Assembly (NCBI GenBank): GCA_029936705.1 | Contig: JAPYSD010000061.1 | Coordinates: 1-11,201 of the forward strand | Length of the DNA stretch: 11,201 bases | Reading direction: 5' to 3' | Origin: Croceicoccus sp. | GTDB taxonomy: Bacteria; Pseudomonadota; Alphaproteobacteria; Sphingomonadales; Sphingomonadaceae | Part shown: positions 5,468-11,201 of the stretch, one piece after another | Position numbering within the stretch: the stretch's first letter is position 1 | Layout of the letters: each line of letters begins with the position of its first letter | Notes under the pieces: model-generated | What the model saw: only the letters and a program-made list of their open reading frames with translations | Told to the model about the DNA's origin: nothing | Database searches by the model: none | Program-made: the position numbers and the translations under genes

Positions 5468-6619
5468 ATGTCCACAGACAGTATCGCAGCAATCCGCCCC
5501 TGGCGCATGATCGACCGCCGCAAGAGCCGCCAGATCATGGTGGGCCGCGTGCCCGTGGGCGGCGACGCCCCGATCAGCGTGCAGACCATGACCAACACGC
5601 TGACCAGCGACGCGGGCGCGACCATCGACCAGATCCGCCGGTGCGAGGATGCGGGCGCGGATATCGTGCGCGTATCGTGCCCCGACGTCGAATCGACCAC
5701 CGCGCTGCGCGAGATCGTGAAGGCGGCGGACGTGCCGATCGTCGCGGACATCCATTTCCACTACAAGCGCGCGCTGGAAGCCGCGGACGCGGGCGCGGCC
5801 TGCCTGCGCATCAATCCCGGCAATATCGGTTCGGGCGAGCGCGTGGCCGAGGTCGTGCGCGCGGCCAAGGCGAACGGCTGTGCGATCCGCATCGGCGTGA
5901 ACGCGGGCAGCCTGGAAAGGGACCTGCTGGAAAAATACGGCGAGCCTTGCCCGGAGGCGCTGGTCGAATCGGCGCTGGACCACATCAAGCTGCTGCAGGA
6001 CCACGATTTCCACGAATACAAGGTCGCGGTGAAGGCCAGCGACGTGTTCCTGGCCGTCGCGGCGTACCAGGGGCTGGCCGACGCGGTCGATTGCCCGCTG
6101 CACCTTGGCATTACCGAGGCGGGCGGCCTGATCGGCGGCACGGTGAAATCGGCGCTGGGCATCGGCAATTTGCTGTGGGCGGGCATCGGCGACACGCTGC
6201 GCGTCTCGCTCTCGGCCGAACCGGAAGAGGAAGTGCGCGTCGGGTTCGAGATCCTGAAGGCGCTGGGCCTGCGCACCCGCGGCGTGCGTGTCGTGTCCTG
6301 CCCCAGCTGCGCGCGGCAGGGGTTCGACGTGATCCGCACGGTCCAGGCGCTGGAAGAACGGCTGCAGCACATCAAGACGCCGCTTTCGCTGTCGGTGCTG
6401 GGCTGCGTGGTGAACGGGCCGGGCGAAGCGCGCGAGACCGATATCGGCATCACCGGCGGCGGCAACGGCAAGCACATGGTCTATCTGTCGGGCGTGACCG
6501 ACCACCACGTGCAAAGCGGCGACATGCTGGACCACATCGTCCGCCTGGTCGAGGCGAAGGCCGCCGAGATCGAGGCCGGGCAAGCCGACATGGCAAAGGT
6601 CGGCGAGGCCGCCGAATAG
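5468..6619 (+). CDS. ispG: IspG (GcpE), HMBPP synthase
   Basis: [4Fe-4S] enzyme of the MEP isoprenoid pathway. It reduces 2-C-methyl-D-erythritol 2,4-cyclodiphosphate to 4-hydroxy-3-methylbut-2-enyl diphosphate in the cytosol. The protein is 383 residues, as in other bacterial IspG without the plant-type insert. The TIM-barrel domain (about 20-260) has QTMTNTLTSD (39-48), VADIHFHY (92-99), CLRINPGNIG (112-121) and HLGITEAGG (212-220). The iron-sulfur domain has SCPSCARQGF (277-286) and LGCVVNGPGEA (311-321). Cluster ligands C278, C281 and C313 keep the E. coli spacing (270, 273, 305), and E320 matches the fourth ligand. The ATG at 5468 gives MSTDSIAAIRPW; the in-frame GTG/ATG-type start 12 codons upstream adds nothing the family needs. 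There is only a weak AGG before the ATG. Divergent from zntB. It supplies isoprenoid precursors, including the ubiquinone tail on which UbiG works. Confidence 0.98.
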   Translation: MSTDSIAAIRPWRMIDRRKSRQIMVGRVPVGGDAPISVQTMTNTLTSDAGATIDQIRRCEDAGADIVRVSCPDVESTTALREIVKAADVPIVADIHFHYKRALEAADAGAACLRINPGNIGSGERVAEVVRAAKANGCAIRIGVNAGSLERDLLEKYGEPCPEALVESALDHIKLLQDHDFHEYKVAVKASDVFLAVAAYQGLADAVDCPLHLGITEAGGLIGGTVKSALGIGNLLWAGIGDTLRVSLSAEPEEEVRVGFEILKALGLRTRGVRVVSCPSCARQGFDVIRTVQALEERLQHIKTPLSLSVLGCVVNGPGEARETDIGITGGGNGKHMVYLSGVTDHHVQSGDMLDHIVRLVEAKAAEIEAGQADMAKVGEAAE

Positions 6620-6630
6620 CCCCCGCGTTT

Positions 6631-6657
6631 TACGCCTGCTTAAGCATGGCGGGCGTA
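6631..6657. repeat. Nested inverted repeat between ispG and the protease gene
   Basis: TGCTTAAGCA (6637-6646) is a perfect 10-bp palindrome. Around it, TACGCC (6631-6636) pairs with GGCGTA (6652-6657), and GCC (6634-6636) could alternatively pair with GGC (6648-6650). No T run follows, so an operator-like site is as plausible as a terminator. Confidence 0.35.
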
Positions 6658-6667
6658 GGCTGGGTGC

Positions 6668-7213
6668 ATGAGCATGCACAAGGTCTTCTGGATCGGCTTC
6701 GCCGCCTGCATCGTGGGCGCCTTCATGACCGAAATGCCCGGCGGCGAGGCCGCGCCCGAAGCGGCGCCCATGCCCGATGGCGCGACGCTGGCGGCTGCTC
6801 CCGCCGCGCATCAGGACGGCGGCCGGGACGACGGTTGGGGCGGGGGCGACATTCGCCTGTCGCGGCGCGGCGACGGGCATTTCTATGCCAATCCCTCGAT
6901 CGGCGGACGGCAGCTGGATGTGATGGTCGATACCGGCGCCAGTTTCGTCGCGCTGACCGGCGATGATGCGCGCGCGGCGGGACTGGACTGGAGCGATGCG
7001 GACCTGCGCCCCGTCGCCCGCGGCGCAAGCGGCGTGGTCGAAGGCGTGCCGGTGATGATCGACAGCATCGAACTGGGCGGAACCGAAATGCGCGACGTGG
7101 AAGCCGCGATCGTGCCCGACGGCCTGCCGGTCACGCTGCTGGGGCAAAGCTATCTGCGCCGCTTCCAGCGGGTCGAGATCGAGGGCGATGCCATGGTCCT
7201 GTCCCGCGATTGA
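6668..7213 (+). CDS. Membrane-anchored retropepsin-like aspartic protease (TIGR02281-type)
   Basis: Predicted aspartic endopeptidase of clan AA facing the periplasm; natural substrates of this bacterial family are largely unknown. The protein is 181 residues. Residues 5-20 (KVFWIGFAACIVGAFM) form one hydrophobic segment, likely an anchor. A flexible Ala/Pro/Gly linker runs to about 60. The protease domain (63-180) has GHFYANPSIGGR (70-81), the catalytic VDTGASFVALT (87-97) with D88, and the C-terminal VTLLGQSYLRRF (155-166) that closes the fold. A single DTG motif means that an active enzyme would be a homodimer, as in retropepsins. ATG 6668 is used; ATG 6674 is a possible alternative two codons on. 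It lies 48 nt after ispG and may be read with it, though the palindrome between them could separate the two. Confidence 0.9.
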   Translation: MSMHKVFWIGFAACIVGAFMTEMPGGEAAPEAAPMPDGATLAAAPAAHQDGGRDDGWGGGDIRLSRRGDGHFYANPSIGGRQLDVMVDTGASFVALTGDDARAAGLDWSDADLRPVARGASGVVEGVPVMIDSIELGGTEMRDVEAAIVPDGLPVTLLGQSYLRRFQRVEIEGDAMVLSRD

Positions 7214-7236
7214 TCACCGCTGCACCGGCAGGGTGA
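7214..7236 (+). terminator. Hairpin directly after the protease stop codon
   Basis: TCACC (7214-7218) pairs with GGTGA (7232-7236) and CTGC (7220-7223) with GCAG (7228-7231), around an ACCG loop with one bulged G (7219). It begins right after the TGA. No T run follows, so it is a possible rho-independent terminator of weak type or an mRNA 3'-end stabiliser. Confidence 0.38.
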
Positions 7237-7252
7237 AGACCTTCGGTTAACT

Positions 7253-7281
7253 TTGAAGCCACACCGGTTCTGGTATATATT
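7253..7281 (+). promoter_or_regulatory. Candidate promoter of the YkuD_2 gene
   Basis: TTGAAG (7253-7258, 4 of 6 match to -35) and TATATT (7276-7281, 5 of 6 match to -10) are 17 bp apart, within a locally AT-rich stretch. The -10 ends 6 nt before the ATG at 7288, and no Shine-Dalgarno is present. Confidence 0.5.
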
Positions 7282-7287
7282 TCAGAC

Positions 7288-7944
7288 ATGACGAAAACGA
7301 TTATTAACCGATCCGGGGCATCCGGCCCCATGCTGGGGCGCCGCGCCGTGCTGGGCGGGGCCGCCGCCGCCGGGGCCGCGCTGGCCATGCCGGGCAGGGC
7401 CTTTGCCAGCGCCAGCCCGCTGACCCCCGGCCAGCGCCGCGTGCTCGACGTGGCAAAGGAACAGATGGACCGCGCGGGCGATGCGCTGTGGCGCCGGGAC
7501 ATTGCCGGTATCGCCGATTTCGGCGTCCATTCGTCGATCCCGCGTTTTCATTTCGCCAATGTCGAACAGGGCAGCGTGCGCAGCTTCCTGGTCGCGCATG
7601 GCACCGGTTCGGACCCGGAGCATGACGGGTTCCTCAACAATTTCTCGAACGTGCCGGGGTCGAACGCGACCAGCCGCGGCGCCTATGTGACCTATGAATG
7701 GTACAAGGGCCGCTATGGCACCTCGATCCGGCTGGGCGGGCTGGACGCGGACAATTCCAACGCGCTGCCCCGCTATATCGTGGCGCATCCGGCGGAATAT
7801 GCGACGCAGGCGCATGTCGACCGCTGGGGCAGGCTGGGCCGGTCGAACGGCTGTTTCGCGATGGACCCCGCCGATTTCAACGAGGCGCTGTGGCACCTGT
7901 CGGGCGGCCGGCTGCTTTACGCCGACCGCCTCGGCATTTCCTGA
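7288..7944 (+). CDS. Secreted YkuD_2-type murein L,D-transpeptidase catalytic-domain protein
   Basis: Predicted periplasmic protein of the YkuD_2 branch of the L,D-transpeptidase fold; the exact reaction of this branch is not established. The protein is 218 residues. The N terminus has a twin-arginine-like signal: LGRRAVLGG (16-24), a hydrophobic Ala-rich stretch (21-34) and cleavage likely after AFA (38-40). The mature part shows DFGVHSSIPRFH (77-88), LVAHGTGSDP (101-110), the NFSNVPGS segment (118-125), IVAHPAEY (154-161) and GRLGRSNGCFAM (181-192), with C189 as the presumed nucleophile and H157 as a conserved His candidate. The canonical SHGCxR motif is replaced by RSNGCF, as expected for this branch, which uses GRSxGC. 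The ATG at 7288 is the only start that keeps the signal peptide whole. It converges on a second L,D-transpeptidase gene with 24 bp between stops. Confidence 0.87.
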   Translation: MTKTIINRSGASGPMLGRRAVLGGAAAAGAALAMPGRAFASASPLTPGQRRVLDVAKEQMDRAGDALWRRDIAGIADFGVHSSIPRFHFANVEQGSVRSFLVAHGTGSDPEHDGFLNNFSNVPGSNATSRGAYVTYEWYKGRYGTSIRLGGLDADNSNALPRYIVAHPAEYATQAHVDRWGRLGRSNGCFAMDPADFNEALWHLSGGRLLYADRLGIS

Positions 7945-7968
7945 ACGGGCGGCACCGCGCCGGGCAGC

Positions 7969-9426
7969 TTACGCGCCCGGTGCCTCGATCGGGACGATCG
8001 GTTCGTCGGTCTTGTGCTGCCCGGTCTTCTGCACGCGCGGCGCGGCCATGCTGGCCAGCACCGGCTCGTCCCGGCCATAGATGTCGTCGAAACTGCGCAT
8101 CTGGCCGTCGATGTCGCGCGCCATGGTGAAATAGGTGATGTAAACCGGCAGTTCCTTGGTCAGCGGCACGCGGGTGTACTCGCGCGAGTTCGCGATCTCG
8201 ACCGCTTCCTCGCTCGACAGGCCGCCCAGGCCCTTGGCCAAAATCATCGCCAGCTTCATCGCGCCTTCGGTCCGCACGCAGCCATGGCTGAGCGCGCGGC
8301 TGGAATTGTTGAACAGCGACTTCGACGGCGTGTCGTGCAGGAAGATCGCATGCGGGTTCGGCATGTCGAGCTTCATCAGCCCCAGCGAATTGCCGGGGCC
8401 GGGCTGCTGCACCACCACGGTCATGCCCGCGTCGGTCTTGTACGCCTTGTAATTGTTGCTGCGTGCATAGGACGGGTTGTTCAGCACGCGCGCGCCCAGC
8501 CCTTCGCCCACCACGATCGACTGCGGCACGGTCCAGGTCGGGTTGAAGATCACGCCCTCGACCGTTTCGGCCAGCTGCGGGGTCGCGGTGCGGCCCGGCT
8601 TGCCCACGATGGTGCGGAACGAGGTATGGACCTTGTTGTTGATGACCAGCCGCAGCTGATATTCGGGGACGTTGGTCAGCAGGTAGTTCTTGCCCATGTC
8701 CTGGCCCAGCCAGCGCCAGCGGTCCATGTTGGCGCGGATCTTCGCGCGCGCCGCCGTGTCGCCTTCGCTCGTTTCCAGCAGCATCTGTTTCAGTACGGCA
8801 TAATCGGGATGCGTGGGATTGAGCGAATCGAGCGCGGCCACGATGCCGCCGCTCGAACCGCCACCGGCCAGCGCTTCCTGCAGCAGCGGCTTGATCGGGC
8901 GCAGCTTCCAGTCGGGGTCCTCGACGAACCACTGCTGGCGGGCGTCCATCTCGGTACGCCCGTCGCGCAGGTCCTCGGCCACCCAGGTGAACAGGCGGGT
9001 CGCGGTCTCGTTCAGCCGGGCGCCGGGTCCGGCGGCGATCGCGGCCTGCAGCGCCTCGGGCTGATAGTCGCGGGGGAACAGGCCCTCGCTGCCGATCGCC
9101 TTGATGAAGCTGAGCAATTGCTCGGCCTGGCCGACCTGCCAGTCGGGCGCGACCGTGAAATAATCGGTCGGGATCTCCTGGATCACCGGGGCGGAGGTCA
9201 TGTCGGCAGGCGCCTGCCGCGCCTGCTCTTCGGGCAGGAGGGGCGCGGGCTGCGCGTTGGAGCGGGGCTGGGCCTGCGGCTGCGCCGGTACCGTCTTCAC
9301 GGCGGGCGCAACCTGCGCCATCGCGCCTGCGGGCAGCGATGCCGCCGCGCCCAGCAGCGCGGCACGGGCCAGCAGCCGCAACGCGCGGCGCGGGGCGGTG
9401 GAACGGGCTGAGATATTAGTGCTCAT
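7969..9426 (-). CDS. L,D-transpeptidase, YcbB/LdtD-like
   Basis: Periplasmic enzyme expected to form 3-3 cross-links in peptidoglycan, or to attach its partner, through a catalytic Cys that resists most penicillins. The protein is 485 residues. A basic N terminus (APRRALRLLARA, 11-22) and an Ala-rich core end in AMA (35-37), a likely Sec cleavage site. A Pro/Gln/Ala linker follows (38-75). The scaffold domain (about 83-240) is typical of the YcbB group, ending RANMDRWRWLG (231-241). The catalytic YkuD domain (about 247-410) has LLTNVPEYQLRL (249-260), FNPTWTVP (294-301), FLHDTPSKSLF (362-372) and ALSHGCVR (378-385). C383 is the nucleophile; H364 and H381 are the likely partners. No peptidoglycan-binding domain is visible, unlike the longer E. 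coli LdtD. The ATG at 9426 is chosen because GGGAAA lies 5 nt upstream; an extension to 9510 has no signal peptide. Confidence 0.92.
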   Translation of the reverse strand: MSTNISARSTAPRRALRLLARAALLGAAASLPAGAMAQVAPAVKTVPAQPQAQPRSNAQPAPLLPEEQARQAPADMTSAPVIQEIPTDYFTVAPDWQVGQAEQLLSFIKAIGSEGLFPRDYQPEALQAAIAAGPGARLNETATRLFTWVAEDLRDGRTEMDARQQWFVEDPDWKLRPIKPLLQEALAGGGSSGGIVAALDSLNPTHPDYAVLKQMLLETSEGDTAARAKIRANMDRWRWLGQDMGKNYLLTNVPEYQLRLVINNKVHTSFRTIVGKPGRTATPQLAETVEGVIFNPTWTVPQSIVVGEGLGARVLNNPSYARSNNYKAYKTDAGMTVVVQQPGPGNSLGLMKLDMPNPHAIFLHDTPSKSLFNNSSRALSHGCVRTEGAMKLAMILAKGLGGLSSEEAVEIANSREYTRVPLTKELPVYITYFTMARDIDGQMRSFDDIYGRDEPVLASMAAPRVQKTGQHKTDEPIVPIEAPGA

Positions 9427-9725
9427 CGTGATTTCCCAGTGGCAGGCCGCGCGAACCGGCCCGCCTGAATCTTGCGGTTTGCTTCCATACCACAACTGCC
9501 GAGAGGGCATGGAGGTTTCGGTCCGGTAATGCTCTTTTCAGGCTTTCACCATGCTGAATCGCCGGGCTTCCCGCCTTTTCAGAGGCCCCCTCGCCATTTT
9601 TCCCGCCTTGACGAAGCAGGCGATCCGGCCCATCGCCCCGGCAAACATTTCGCACCCGCAACCCGCGCCTGCGAGCGGTTCTCAACTGTCTTGCGCGCGG
9701 CCAGATCTGAAGGGAAAGGTCACCC
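9427..9725. other. Non-coding gap between the L,D-transpeptidase gene and acnA
   Basis: This 299-bp divergent spacer must hold the promoters for both flanking genes. I see TTGACG at 9608-9613 but no acceptable -10 at 16-18 bp from it. CTTTTCAG occurs twice in direct orientation (9534-9541 and 9575-9582, 41 bp apart), and GCATGG (9507-9512) faces CCATGC (9549-9554). None is strong enough to name. Short ORFs here have no family features. The acnA ribosome site (AAAGG, 9715-9719) lies at the right end. Confidence 0.5.
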
Positions 9726-11201
9726 ATGACTGCAATCGGCAAGGACACGCTTGGAACCCGCTCGACGATGAGCGTCGGGGGTAAGGAATACGCCTATTAC
9801 TCGCTCGCCAAGGCGGCGGAGAAATACGGCGACGTGTCGCGGCTGCCCTTCTCGCTCAAGGTGCTGCTGGAAAACATGCTGCGGTTCGAGGACGACGGCT
9901 TCACCGTGTCCACCGGCGACGTGAAGGCCATCGTCGACTGGCAGCAGAACCCCAAGGCGCCCCACCCCGAAATCCAGTACCGCCCCGCGCGCGTGCTGCT
10001 GCAGGATTTCACCGGCGTGCCCTGCGTGGTCGACCTGGCCGCGATGCGCGACGCGATCAAGGCGCTGGGCGGCGACACGCAGAAGATCAACCCGCAGGTC
10101 GCCGTGAACCTCGTCATCGACCACTCGGTCATGGTGGACGAATTCGGCCACCCCAAGGCGTTCGAGCAGAACGTCGAGCTGGAATACCAGCGCAACGCCG
10201 AGCGTTACGACTTCCTGAAATGGGGCGCGAAGAGCCTCGACAATTTCTCTGCCGTGCCCCCGGGCACCGGCATCTGCCACCAGGTGAACCTGGAGCATAT
10301 CGGCCGCGGCGTGTGGACGTCGAAGGACCCGTCGGGCGCGGACATCGCCTATCCCGACACCTGCGTCGGCACCGATTCGCACACCACCATGATCAACGGC
10401 CTGGGCGTGCTGGGCTGGGGCGTCGGCGGGATCGAGGCCGAGGCAGCGATGCTGGGCCAGCCGGTTTCGATGCTGATCCCCGAAGTCGTCGGCTTCAAGC
10501 TGACCGGCAAGATGGCCGAGGGCATCACCGCCACCGACCTGGTGCTGACCTGCGTGCAGATGCTGCGTGAAAAGGGCGTGGTGGGCCGCTTCGTCGAATT
10601 CTACGGCGAAGGCACCGCCCAGCTGACGCTGGCCGACCGCGCGACCATCGCCAACATGGCGCCCGAATATGGCGCGACCTGCGGCTTCTTCGGCATCGAC
10701 GACAAGACGCTGGACTACATGCGCCTGACCGGGCGCGAGGAAGACGCGATCGCGCTGGTCGAGGCCTATGCCAAGGAGCAGGGGCTGTGGTTCGATCCCT
10801 CGAACCCCGAGCCGATTTTCACCGACACGCTCGAACTCGACATGGGTTCGGTCGTGCCGTCGCTGGCCGGGCCGAAGCGTCCGCAGGACAAGGTCGCGCT
10901 CGACAAGGTGGACGAGCTGTTCAACACCGACCTCGTCAAGCTGTACAACAAGGCCGGGGCCGAGCGTTTCGAGGTCGACGGCAAGGGCCATGACGTGGGC
11001 GACGGCGACGTCGTGATCGCGGCCATCACCAGCTGCACCAACACGTCGAACCCCGACGTGCTGATCGCGGCGGGCCTGGTCGCGAAGAAGGCGCATGAAA
11101 AGGGCCTGATGCCCAAGCCCTGGGTGAAGACCTCGCTCGCACCCGGATCGCAGGTTGTCACCGACTACCTGGTCAAGGCGGGCCTGCAGGATCACCTCAA
11201 C
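9726..11201 (+). CDS. acnA: AcnA, aconitate hydratase (3' end cut by the window edge)
   Basis: [4Fe-4S] enzyme that interconverts citrate and isocitrate in the TCA cycle; cytosolic. 492 residues are present of about 890 in AcnA-type enzymes, so the third domain's end and the C-terminal swivel domain are outside the window. Seen: LPFSLKVLLENMLR (44-57), LLQDFTGVPCVVDLAAMRDA (92-111), IDHS (131-134), TDSHTTMINGLGVLGWGVGG (216-235), and AAITSCTNTSNP (432-443), whose C437 is the first iron-sulfur ligand. The other two Cys come later in the protein and are not in the window. The order and wording of these blocks are AcnA/IRP-type, not AcnB. The ATG at 9726 has AAAGG 6 nt upstream. The frame is open without interruption to the last base. 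No regulatory site for it could be named. Confidence 0.97.
   Translation, partial: MTAIGKDTLGTRSTMSVGGKEYAYYSLAKAAEKYGDVSRLPFSLKVLLENMLRFEDDGFTVSTGDVKAIVDWQQNPKAPHPEIQYRPARVLLQDFTGVPCVVDLAAMRDAIKALGGDTQKINPQVAVNLVIDHSVMVDEFGHPKAFEQNVELEYQRNAERYDFLKWGAKSLDNFSAVPPGTGICHQVNLEHIGRGVWTSKDPSGADIAYPDTCVGTDSHTTMINGLGVLGWGVGGIEAEAAMLGQPVSMLIPEVVGFKLTGKMAEGITATDLVLTCVQMLREKGVVGRFVEFYGEGTAQLTLADRATIANMAPEYGATCGFFGIDDKTLDYMRLTGREEDAIALVEAYAKEQGLWFDPSNPEPIFTDTLELDMGSVVPSLAGPKRPQDKVALDKVDELFNTDLVKLYNKAGAERFEVDGKGHDVGDGDVVIAAITSCTNTSNPDVLIAAGLVAKKAHEKGLMPKPWVKTSLAPGSQVVTDYLVKAGLQDHLN

Noticed and set aside
5390..7147. A long minus-strand open frame antisense to ispG and the protease gene
   Set aside because: Shadow of two well-supported genes; composition is typical of an antisense translation, with no domain motifs.
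8014..9411. A 465-codon plus-strand frame over the L,D-transpeptidase gene
   Set aside because: The minus strand carries the signal peptide and the SHGCVR active site; the plus frame has no features.
1978..9560. GANTC sites (possible CcrM methylation) in several intergenic regions, e.g. 1979, 2799, 9469, 9556
   Set aside because: The motif occurs about once per 256 bp by chance, and the counts here are not above that.
9472..9784. Short ORFs in the L,D-transpeptidase-acnA gap, one ending in an ATGA overlap with the acnA start
   Set aside because: Pro/Arg-rich translations with no ribosome site and no family features; the overlap looks like chance.
9726..11195. A 491-codon minus-strand frame over acnA
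   Set aside because: Aconitase motifs on the plus strand are clear; the antisense translation is His/Gln/Arg-rich and unrecognisable.
1..11201. Search for a defence, phage, secretion or biosynthetic cassette
   Set aside because: Every substantial gene belongs to a common housekeeping or envelope family. No integrase, transposase, toxin, nuclease or unknown multi-gene cluster is visible, and composition looks even across the window.

Overview
The window is high-GC DNA packed with housekeeping genes. It looks like an alphaproteobacterial chromosome, most likely Sphingomonadales (Sphingomonadaceae or Erythrobacteraceae). This rests on the type of each protein: a membrane-anchored cytochrome c with an acidic tail, a prephenate dehydratase that is not fused to chorismate mutase, a single-chain aspartokinase with two ACT domains, a TIGR02281-type aspartic protease, a YcbB-like L,D-transpeptidase without a peptidoglycan-binding domain, and an AcnA-type aconitase. 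The lineage is inferred from gene content, not from a search. I see no tRNA, rRNA, CRISPR array, insertion sequence, phage gene or toxin/defence cassette.

Layout. At 1-528 (minus) is the 5' part of ubiG (ubiquinone biosynthesis), cut by the window edge and divergent from lysC (611-1879, plus). lysC converges on a membrane cytochrome c gene (2006-2662, minus), with a strong hairpin terminator between them. A 228-bp divergent region then leads to pheA (2891-3805, plus) and a GNAT acetyltransferase (3830-4354, plus). These converge, with 4 bp between stop codons, on a ZntB/CorA-type metal transporter (4359-5372, minus, TTG start). Divergent from it is ispG (5468-6619, plus), followed by a membrane-anchored retropepsin-like protease (6668-7213) and a YkuD_2-type secreted protein (7288-7944). 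The latter converges on a YcbB-like L,D-transpeptidase (7969-9426, minus). A 299-bp non-coding gap separates that from acnA (9726 to beyond 11201, plus).

How the genes work together. There is no single pathway. The genes cover amino-acid synthesis (LysC, PheA), quinone and isoprenoid supply (UbiG, IspG, both serving ubiquinone), respiration and the TCA cycle (cytochrome c, AcnA), metal transport, and periplasmic cell-wall or protein processing (protease and two L,D-transpeptidase-fold proteins).

I found no new multi-gene system. The points most worth a second look are regulatory or translational: (1) a well-placed Shine-Dalgarno and in-frame ATG inside lysC that could yield a separate ACT-only beta subunit; (2) a small ORF with Phe codons and mutually exclusive hairpins directly before pheA; (3) phased GGCAA repeats in the zntB-ispG divergent region; and (4) promoter-like boxes 6-7 nt before three start codons, which suggest leaderless mRNAs.
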